Positions 1 through 7,600 of a stretch of 64,000 bases of DNA are shown one piece after another. Every line of letters starts with the position of its first letter. The first letter of the stretch is position 1. Source of the DNA: CAYZXT01 sp964482515 (lineage in GTDB: Bacteria > Elusimicrobiota > Elusimicrobia > FEN-1173); the NCBI GenBank assembly GCA_964482515.1, contig CAYZXT010000004.1, forward strand, positions 1-64,000. The letters are read 5' to 3'. Made by a program: the position numbers and the translations under genes. A model generated the notes under the pieces. That model saw only the letters and a program-made list of their open reading frames with translations. It had not been told where the DNA came from and ran no database searches.

Positions 1-680
1 TAGGAGATGGCGCGGGTGTTGTTCCAGCTGCGGAACACGGCGTTGCGGGCGTCTTCCAACTGCTGCCAGGGTTCCTGGGGGAAGTCCTTGCCGGTCTTCT
101 CGCGGACGAGGTTCTTGTACAGCCGAACCACTTCTTTCAGGTCGCCGACGTTCAGGTCCGTGTCGAGCTTGACGTTTTTCTTGTGCTTCACGGATTCGAG
201 GACTTTTTCGAAATCGTTCTTCTCGATTTCCATCACCACGTTGCCGAACATTTGGATGAAGCGGCGGTAGGCGTCCCAGGCGAAGCGCTCGTTATTGGTC
301 TTTTCCGCGATGCCGAGCACGGCTTCGTCGTTCAGGCCGAGGTTGAGGATGGTGTCCATCATGCCGGGCATGGAGAACTTGGCGCCGGAGCGGACGGAGA
401 CGAGGATGGGGTCTTTGGGGTCGCCGAACTTCTTGCCGAGGGCTTTTTCAAGCTTCGCCATGGCTTCTTTCTGCTGGCCGGCGAGCTCTTTGGGGAGCTT
501 TTTGCCGTTGGCGTAGTAATAGCGGCAGGTGTCGGTGGTGATGGTGTATCCCGGAGGGACCGGGACTCCCGCGCTGGACATGCCGGCCAAACCCGCGCCT
601 TTGCCGCCCAGCAAATCTTTCTGGTCGCCTTTTCCTTCTGCTTTGCCGTTACCGAAAAAATAAACGTATTTCTTTGCCAT
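1..680 (-). CDS. ppdK: Pyruvate, phosphate dikinase, N-terminal part (cut by window edge)
   Basis: Cytoplasmic enzyme that interconverts pyruvate + ATP + Pi and PEP + AMP + PPi. Only the first 226 codons are inside the window; the frame is open at the left edge. The start ATG (678-680 complement) gives MAKKYVYFFGNGKAEGKGD, followed by the nucleotide-binding-domain hallmarks LLGGKGAGLAGM, VPVPPGYTITTDTC, ILVSVRSGAKFSMPGMMDT and ILNLGLND, all typical of the family N-terminus. A strong ribosome site (AAAGGAGC) lies about 7 bases before the ATG, and a sigma70-type promoter lies about 145 bases upstream. It therefore looks like a separate transcription unit from the coiled-coil genes to its right. 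The family is normally about 870-900 residues, so roughly three quarters is missing here only because the window ends. Nothing looks broken. The link to the neighbouring envelope genes is probably accidental. Confidence 0.96.
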   Translation of the reverse strand, partial: MAKKYVYFFGNGKAEGKGDQKDLLGGKGAGLAGMSSAGVPVPPGYTITTDTCRYYYANGKKLPKELAGQQKEAMAKLEKALGKKFGDPKDPILVSVRSGAKFSMPGMMDTILNLGLNDEAVLGIAEKTNNERFAWDAYRRFIQMFGNVVMEIEKNDFEKVLESVKHKKNVKLDTDLNVGDLKEVVRLYKNLVREKTGKDFPQEPWQQLEDARNAVFRSWNNTRAIS

Positions 681-823
681 TTTTGAAGCTCCTTTGCTCT
701 CCGTGAGAGGTGGAAGACGTGCGATATCGGTCGGACCGGATATTCGAGGAAATTAAGAAGTGCCCTGCAGGGGATTGGGGGGCTTCCCAAAGTCGAACCC
801 AGACATCCATTTTACAATAAGCG

Positions 824-852
824 AGTTTAGCACAGACGGAAGGGAGCGTCAA
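824..852 (-). promoter_or_regulatory. Sigma70-like promoter of ppdK
   Basis: On the minus strand TTGACG (847-852) and TAAACT (824-829) are separated by exactly 17 bases. The predicted start of transcription is near 817, giving a leader of about 137 bases before the ppdK ATG. This leader has no clear riboswitch; it contains a G/C-rich patch (CCCCAATCCCCTGCAGGGC). The match is by eye. Confidence 0.5.
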
Positions 853-916
853 TCCGGCCGCCACCCCTCCATGACAGGCCATGCAACGCGCTTGCTTATA
901 GGTTAAACGCTTTGGA

Positions 917-1837
917 TCAGGCTTGCGGCGGGTCTTGGGGCGGGGCTTCCTGGCCTTTTGCTTCGATTTTCAGCTTCGCCAGCTTTTGTTCCAGCTCTTC
1001 CTTGGCCCGTTGGACTTCCCGGAGGACCTTGCTTTGCCGGTTGAATTTGATTTCCAGCTCGTTCAGGATGACCGAACGGTCCGACGGTTTTATTTCGAGC
1101 TCGATGTCCGGCATCGGCCCCTCCGGCTCAGGACCCGAACCGCCGGACCGGAGCTTATCGAGCTCCTCCCGGGCGGTTTGAAAGAGCGTCCTCATCTCCG
1201 CCAGTTCCTTGCCCTGGCGCGCGAACCGGTCTTCCAGATCGGCGAAACGCTGCCGCCAGGAAGAGGCTTCCTGCTCCGCCCGGCGGAAGGATTCGCGGAG
1301 GGACGCCCGTTGCGTCCGGGATTCCTCCAACTGCGTCCGCAGGTCCTGCAATTCGACGTCCGATTGTCCCGGCGGTGGCGCGTTCTTGCCGGCATTGAGC
1401 GAAGAGCGTTCCGCCGCCGCAGCGCGCTCCTCCGCCTGGCGTAATTTTTCGTCCAGCACCCGCGTCACGCGGGACTGCTCCTCGAGCCGCCCTTCCGTCC
1501 GGCGAAGCTCCGCCCGCAGCCCCTCGTCAGGTTTCCGGTCCAGGGCGGCGCGCAAATCCTCTTCCAACCGATGGATACTTTCCCGCGCCGCGGCCAGTTC
1601 GTTCTCCAAGGAGCGGCATTTATCGACCCAGAACCGGACTTCCCTCTCGATGACGGACGCCGTGGCGGCGAGCTCATTTTCCTTGGGCGGTTCGGCGGGG
1701 GGCGGCTGGTTGGGGAATACGACGGAAAGATGGGGAAATGAGGCGGCCGGAGGCTCGGCGCCGCTGATGCGGCGGGCCGCCTCCTGAAAACGCTTTTTGA
1801 ATTTATTGCGGACGTGGTCTAACGGCAAGTCGGCCAT
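917..1837 (-). CDS. Coiled-coil protein, 306 aa, unknown function
   Basis: No enzyme or named domain was recognised. Residues about 1-25 are basic (MADLPLDHVRNKFKKRFQEA). Residues 25-50 are Ala/Pro-rich (PNQPPPAEPPKEN). Heptad-rich Glu/Arg/Leu helix runs from about 55 to 235, broken by a Pro/Gly patch near 150-157 (NAGKNAPPPGQSD) and by GGSGPEPEGPMPD near 232-245. A last helix (about 250-290) ends in a PPQDPP tail. There is no signal peptide or membrane segment, so it is probably cytoplasmic. The ATG lies 27 bases after the stop of the 858-residue coiled-coil gene and has a weak GAAGGG ribosome site, so the two are very likely co-transcribed. It may be a partner or regulator of the longer coiled-coil proteins; that is inference from position and composition only. 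Confidence 0.85.
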   Translation of the reverse strand: MADLPLDHVRNKFKKRFQEAARRISGAEPPAASFPHLSVVFPNQPPPAEPPKENELAATASVIEREVRFWVDKCRSLENELAAARESIHRLEEDLRAALDRKPDEGLRAELRRTEGRLEEQSRVTRVLDEKLRQAEERAAAAERSSLNAGKNAPPPGQSDVELQDLRTQLEESRTQRASLRESFRRAEQEASSWRQRFADLEDRFARQGKELAEMRTLFQTAREELDKLRSGGSGPEPEGPMPDIELEIKPSDRSVILNELEIKFNRQSKVLREVQRAKEELEQKLAKLKIEAKGQEAPPQDPPQA

Positions 1838-1864
1838 GGCCAGCCCTTCGAGAGCGACGACAGT

Positions 1865-4441
1865 TTATGGTTGACGTTTTTTCCCGGAGGAGCCGCGAAG
1901 CGGCACTTCAATGACAGGCCGGTTCAGCCACTGGATAAACCGGGACCCCAATCCCTCGTGATCCTGAGACAGAAGAGAGTCCTTGAGACGTTCCAATTCC
2001 ATGGTGTGCTGATGCTGGAGGACAGCGAGTTCTTCCTCACGCTTTTTCATCCAATTGAATTTTTCATCCTGCAGGGCGGTCAGTTCGTTTTCCAAATTCC
2101 TGACCTTGGCGTCCCAGGCCGCCTTTTCCTTTTCCACCCGTTCCTGCAGGCCTTCGACTCGTTTTTCCCAATGCAGGGCCGCGTGCTCGACCGCTTTTTT
2201 CTCATAAGACGAGATCTGGGATTCGAAAGAGCGGCGTTCATCCTCGTTCTGCTTCTGCAGCCGGGAAAGCTCCGCGTTGAGCGAGGCCTCGAGCGATTCG
2301 ATGGTGTCCTTGGCCTTCAGCTCCGCCTCGCGGACCTTCTGTTCGGCCTGGCGGGTCACGTTCTGCATCCACTGCTGGCGTTCCAGCTCCGCCAGAGCCG
2401 CGGCCTGCTTGTATTGGGCCTCGAGGCGCTCGCGGATGACAGACTCCTGCATGCCGCGCTCCTCTCGGAAGCGGCTGAGCTGCTCCTGCAGGGCCTTGCG
2501 TTCTTCCTCGACGACCGTCGCACGGTGCGTGTACTGGCGGATGTCCTCCTGAAATTCCTCGGTCTTCCGGCGGAGGGTCTCGTTCTGCTGGTGAAGGAAA
2601 GCGGCCTTTTCCTCAAGCGCGCGGGCGTTCTGCTGCGATTGGGAAAGCTGCGCGTCGAACTGCCGCCGGGTTTCCTCATGCTGCATGGTGAGGTCCTGCC
2701 GCAGCTTGCCGACCTTCTCCTCCAACGCTGCCCGCTCGTTCTCCACAATGCGCAGGCGGTCGGCGGCGCGCGTTTTCTCCTCGAGCTGGGAGCGGATGTC
2801 GCGGTTGTTGTTCTCCAAATCCCGGGCGCGCGTCTCCATCTGGCGCGCCTGGGCCAGCGCCTGCTCCATCTGGGTCGCGAGGCGGAAGCGTTCCTGTTCC
2901 CACTCGGTTTTCTGGCGGGACAACAGCTCGCGCTCCGTCAAAAGTTTATCGTCGGAAGACTGCCGGGCGCGAAAGGCATCGGCCAGATCGTTCTCCAGGC
3001 GGTTGATCTTGAGGGACAGGTCCTTTTCCATCACCATGAGCCTGGACTTCAGGTCATGGTTCTCGGACTCGTGGTGGTTGAGTTTCTGGAGAAGCTCCTT
3101 GCCCTCGATTTCCTTGGCCATCAGGGCCTGCTTCAGGTTCTCGTTCTGGGACTGGCGCTCGAGGGACTGGGACTGCACGGATGCGAAGCTATGGCGCAGG
3201 GACTCGAGCTCCTGTTCGCGATGCGCCAAAAGCTGTTCGAGGCCCTTGAGCTTGTGGAGGCGGTCTTCGGCTTCCTGCCGGAGCGCCGCGGATTGCAGGG
3301 CGATCTCGGAGCGCTCGCGCTGCAGCACGGTCAGGGCCTGCTCCTGGGTCCGCAAAGCCTGGTCCCGCTGGGCGACCATCTGCTCCAGCTCTTTCTTCGA
3401 CTGGAGCGCGCCGTCGAGCTCATGCTTCAAATTCTCATACTGGAAGGAAACCTGGCTGTAAACCTTCTGGGATTCCGCCAGCTCTGACTTGGTCTGCTCC
3501 AGCGATTCCGTCTGGCGGCCGTGGGACTGTGTCAACTCGGCGTACCGGGCGGACAACTGCTCCAAATCGCTTTCGAGGCGCTTGATCTCGAGCCGGCGCT
3601 GCGTGTCCTCCATGGCGTGGTTGGCCTTTAGCAAAACGAGTTCGCGGTCCTTCTGGTCCACATCCTTGACGAGGACCTGCCGTTCCTGCTCGCGCTGCTT
3701 CTGGATCTCGGCGAGCTGGCGGGAAAGGTTGTCCCGCTCCGAGGTGAGCGACACCAGCTGTTTTTCGGCGTGCAGCTCCGCCTGCTCGATCTGCAGGGCA
3801 TGGTCCTGGCGAAATTTTTCCAGCTCTTCGGTCTTTTGCGTCAGCGCCTGCTCGAGGCGGGACTTCTCGTCGGACCAGCGCCGCTCGAATTCCATCAACC
3901 GCTTGGAGAAACCTTCTTCCAGCTGGCTGGATTCCAGGTCCTTCTGGGACATCTGGTTCTTGAGCGTGGTGACCCAGGTCTCCCGCTCTTCCATCAGCCG
4001 GCGCTCGACTTCGGCGGCGCGGGCCTCGGCCGCGGCGCGGGCCGCTTCCAGTTCCTGTTCGCGGCGCTCGCGGCGGATCTTGTCCTGAATGTCGCGGATG
4101 CTGGTTTCCACTTTGGCGGAGAGCGCGGACTCTTCCTTGCTGCGGAGGGTGGCGAGCATGGCTTTCTCGCGCTCCTCGTTGAGGCGCTTCTCCAGCTCCG
4201 CCATCTTGTCTTCCATGGCTTTCTTGGCGGCTTCCATCTCCCGCGCCTTGGCTTCCATTTCCTGGGCGCGCGGGTCCGGTCCCGCGGACGGTGCGCCGGG
4301 AAACGGCATGGGCGGACGCGCTGAGCCCGAGGGCGGCATGCCCATGGGCGGACGCGCTCCGCCGGGCGGAGGCGGCATGGGCGGACGCTGGGCTCCCGCT
4401 CCGGGAAGTTTGGGAGGTTCTGGAGGTTTATTATCAGCCAT
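1865..4441 (-). CDS. Long coiled-coil protein with Pro-rich head, 858 aa
   Basis: The first 60 residues are a Pro/Gly-rich, probably disordered head with short repeats (GARPPM, SARPPM, PMPPPPGG). Residues about 60 to 825 are almost unbroken heptad-type helix (E, K, Q, R, L, A with hardly any Pro or Gly), predicting a rod of more than 100 nm if it is one continuous coiled coil. The end is different: SRFIQWLNRPVIEVPLR followed by a basic tail GKKRQP, which looks like a short docking motif. There is no signal peptide or membrane segment, so the protein is probably cytoplasmic. Ribosome site AGGAAA precedes the ATG. It lies 27 bases before the 306-residue gene and 195 bases after the 1650-residue coiled-coil gene. 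Function is unknown; filament former, scaffold or tether are the plausible roles. SMC was considered, but there are no Walker motifs. Confidence 0.9.
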   Translation of the reverse strand: MADNKPPEPPKLPGAGAQRPPMPPPPGGARPPMGMPPSGSARPPMPFPGAPSAGPDPRAQEMEAKAREMEAAKKAMEDKMAELEKRLNEEREKAMLATLRSKEESALSAKVETSIRDIQDKIRRERREQELEAARAAAEARAAEVERRLMEERETWVTTLKNQMSQKDLESSQLEEGFSKRLMEFERRWSDEKSRLEQALTQKTEELEKFRQDHALQIEQAELHAEKQLVSLTSERDNLSRQLAEIQKQREQERQVLVKDVDQKDRELVLLKANHAMEDTQRRLEIKRLESDLEQLSARYAELTQSHGRQTESLEQTKSELAESQKVYSQVSFQYENLKHELDGALQSKKELEQMVAQRDQALRTQEQALTVLQRERSEIALQSAALRQEAEDRLHKLKGLEQLLAHREQELESLRHSFASVQSQSLERQSQNENLKQALMAKEIEGKELLQKLNHHESENHDLKSRLMVMEKDLSLKINRLENDLADAFRARQSSDDKLLTERELLSRQKTEWEQERFRLATQMEQALAQARQMETRARDLENNNRDIRSQLEEKTRAADRLRIVENERAALEEKVGKLRQDLTMQHEETRRQFDAQLSQSQQNARALEEKAAFLHQQNETLRRKTEEFQEDIRQYTHRATVVEEERKALQEQLSRFREERGMQESVIRERLEAQYKQAAALAELERQQWMQNVTRQAEQKVREAELKAKDTIESLEASLNAELSRLQKQNEDERRSFESQISSYEKKAVEHAALHWEKRVEGLQERVEKEKAAWDAKVRNLENELTALQDEKFNWMKKREEELAVLQHQHTMELERLKDSLLSQDHEGLGSRFIQWLNRPVIEVPLRGSSGKKRQP

Positions 4442-4501
4442 GGAAGTTTCCTGTTCTACTCGGCGGTTCGTAACCTAATCTCGCCAACTTCGCGAGGACG
4501 A

Positions 4502-4540
4502 GTGCGCGCGGTCGGTCCAGTGGGTCCGACCTCCGCGCAC
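4502..4540 (-). other. 13-bp stem hairpin in the leader of the 858-aa gene
   Basis: GTGCGCG and GGTCGG pair with CCGACC and CGCGCAC around a ten-base loop, with a small GA/G internal bulge. There is no T-run on either side, so it is not a standard terminator. It sits about 60 bases before the ATG of the 858-residue gene and may shape the mRNA leader between two coiled-coil genes. Confidence 0.5.
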
Positions 4541-4586
4541 ACGTAAATTGGCCGGCCCGCTCGGCTTCGGGCCCGCATAACAAGTG

Positions 4587-4604
4587 TTGCGGATTTTCCC
4601 GCAA
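4587..4604 (-). other. Small hairpin after the 1650-aa gene
   Basis: TTGCGG and CCGCAA form a perfect 6-bp stem around a six-base loop, 33 bases after the stop of the 1650-residue gene. A T-rich stretch lies before rather than after it in the direction of transcription, so termination is not supported. The rest of the 195-base gap (4442-4636) shows no gene or convincing promoter. Confidence 0.35.
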
Positions 4605-4636
4605 TTTCAACCCGTTTTTAAAAAATATAAACCGCG

Positions 4637-7600
4637 TCATGCCGCGCTCCGCCCGAACATCTTTAGGATCACTTTGTTCTGCGGATTGATCTGCAACACC
4701 GCCTGGGCCACGGTCCGCGCCTCGGACTTCATGCCCAAAGCGTCGCAGCACATGGCCTTATATTGAAGCACGGGCTCCGACGCCGGTTCGACCTCGAGGC
4801 AGCGGTCCACGAACCCGAGGGCCTCGGCGAAATGCCCCAGAGCGTATGCCTCCACGGCCTTGGCCAGAAGGGCTTGCACGGAGGACTGCGATCCCTGGCT
4901 TGCCGGGAAGATCTGCCCGGCCATTTTCTCCAGACGGTCGCTCAAGCTGTCCAGCCACTGGGTCCACTGCTGCCGGCCCTGGGCCTCATCGTGTAGTATC
5001 TGGTCGGAACGCGAAAGCTCGTCGAGGAACGCCTTCATCTCGTTCTCTTTCTGCGAAATGAGCTTCGTCCACTCTCCCCGTTTCTGCTCGATGCGCTTCT
5101 CCAGCTCGTCCACGGAACTCTGCAGGCTCTTCTGCTCCAGCTCAATCTGCGCTTTCAGTTGGACGGCGGAATCCTGCGAACGCCCGTCGGTCATGGCGAG
5201 CATCTGTTCCAGGCGCTCGACGGTTTCGGCCCGGGTCTTCAGGTCCCGCACGCGCTCGCGGACGGACTCTTCCCAACGGCCCTGCATCTGCTGAAGGATT
5301 TGCGTCAGTTCCTGCTTGACGCGCTCGGTTTCCTGGGAGCGGCGGTTCTTCTCGATGTCGAGGCGTTTGGAGCGGAGCTGCAGCCGCGCCTGGAGGGATT
5401 TCAATTGGGCTTCCTTGGAATGCAGCTGCGCCTGCGCGGTGCTGTCCTGGTCCGCCAGCCGGCGTTCCAGGTCCCGCAGCCGCTGTTCCAGCGGGCGTCG
5501 CGCCTTCTCGAATTCCCGCTGCCAGCGGGCCTTCTCGGACGTGACCGTCGTTTCGCGCAGCGCGACTTCCTTCTCCAGCTGCGCCCGGCGTCGGTCCAGC
5601 TCCTTGATCTTGTCGGAATGCTCGGCCTCGGTGCGCCGCATTTTCTGTTCCATGCCGTCGATTTCGCCCTTGAGCCGGGCCGCTTCGGCCTGAGCCGAAA
5701 GCTCTTCGTCCTTTTGATGGTCCAGCTCGGCCTTCTCCTGCTCGCCCAGGACTTCGGTCAGGCGGCGAAGCTCCTCGTCCTTGGCGGTCAGCCGGGAGAG
5801 GCTGTCCTGCTCGGCCTTTTGCAGGTTTTCCGTGACCGTTTCGATTTCACGCTTGAGATTGTTTTTTTCCGCTTCGGTCTGCGCCTCCCATTCCTTCAGG
5901 AGCGCGGCGTCCTGCTCCTTCCAGACGGACCGCTCTTTTTCCAACGCGGCGACGGTCTGCTGGTGGTTCTCGATCTCCTGGCGGAATTTCTCCTGCTGGC
6001 GCGTCACCTGGTCCGTCAGCTCCTCGACGTTGGACCACAGTTGCGAGAGCAGCGGGCTCCATTGGTCTTTTTTCTCCTGGCGCTTCTTCTCCCACGCCAT
6101 GCGGGCGGCGGTGAGGTCCTCCTGCAGGGCTTTGATCTTTTCTTCCTTCAGCTTGACGGCGGAAGCCGTCTCTTGCTCGAGGTGTTTGTTCTTGTCCACC
6201 AACCCCTGCAGCTCGTCGCGAAGCCGCTGCTGTTCCTCCATCCAGGCCGCTTCCAGCTTCTGCCGCCGGAGCTGCGCGTGCTGGCGGGACTCTTCCTGCT
6301 GCTGGGTCATCGACTGGATTTCCGAACGGTCCTTTTCCGCCTGGGTCTGGAAATCGTTCTGCAGGGCCGCGAGCTTTTCCTCGACGGAAGCCTTCTGCGC
6401 CATCAGATTGTCGCGCTCGTTGACGTATTGCGCCGACAGCTGGGCCAGGTCTTTTTCGTATTCCACTTTCTTGGCCGCCACCTGCTCGGTGAGGCGGGAC
6501 CATTCCTCCTCCCGCGACTGCAGCTGGGGGAGAAGTTTTTGGCGGCGCTCCTGGAACATCTGGGAGCCCTTGTTCTTGCGGCGCAGATGGTTTTCCTGCA
6601 GCTGCCGCATGCGCTGCTGGTGCTCCGCTTCCTCCTCCGCGGTCTTTTGGTCCAAAGCTTTCAGCTCTTTATGGATGGCGGCCAGCTTCTCGCGGGCCTC
6701 GGTTTCTTTCCGGCGCATCTCCCTTTGGGTTTCCTCGATCTGATGGTTGAGGCGAAGGATGGCCGCGTTGATGCTGTCGCGCTCCTGGCGGGCGTTGGCG
6801 TCCATCTGGAGCTTGGACTTCGCCCATTCCTCCTGCTCCCGCGCCGACTGCAGCTTAAGCGCCTCGATGTTGGACTGGGCGGCCTTCAGCTTCTCCTGCA
6901 GGTCGTCCTCGGCCTTCTGCCATTCGGCCTCGGCCCGCTCCATCACGTCCTGGAGCTGGAGGCGGACGGAGGATTCGTCTTCCTTTTGCTTCCGCTGGGC
7001 CTGGCGGCTCGTGTCTTCCCGCTGTTGAAAGAGGTTGTGGATTTTTTCGTATTCGGCGTTGAGCTCCGCCAGCCGGGCTTCCGCCTCATGCACGATCTGC
7101 GCCAGCTGTCCTTGGATTTCCTGGCGCTGGGCCTCGATGGGCGCGCGTTCCTGGGAGAACTTCGCTTCAAGGGCGGCGCGCTCCTCCATCGACTTGCGGT
7201 TGAACTCTTCGATTTGCCCCGAAATCTTCTGCTTGTTCTCCAGCTCGTGCTGGAGCTGTCCTTCCAGATCTCCCTGCCGGCGGGCCCACTTCGCCTGTTC
7301 CTCCGCGTGCTTCGCCTCCAGGGCCTTCCGGTCGGCCTCCCACGCTTCCGCCTGGGCGGTGACCTGCTGCTCGATGTCGGCGATGCGGGCCGTCCATTCC
7401 TTCCGGCTCTTGGCCAGGGCCGCCTCGGACTGCGCGATCTTTTTTTCCGCGGACGCTTTCTCGTCGGCCGCCTGTTTCTCGAGCTGGCCGATCTGCCCGC
7501 GCAGCGCGGCCATTTGGGCCCCGTGGGCCTGCTCGAGCGCCTGGCGCTCTTCGTCCCACCCCTTCAGGCGCTGGTGCCACTCCTCTTGGAGCCTCGACAG

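Noticed and set aside
649..882. Small frame upstream of ppdK containing CMACH, a CxxCH haem-like motif
   Set aside because: The only Met follows the first Cys of the motif, there is no ribosome site or signal peptide, and the frame spans the ppdK promoter and start region.
4502..4604. Possible tRNA or attachment site in the gap between coiled-coil genes
   Set aside because: The hairpins do not give a cloverleaf, there is no GGTTCGAAT-type T-arm and no integrase or direct repeats nearby.
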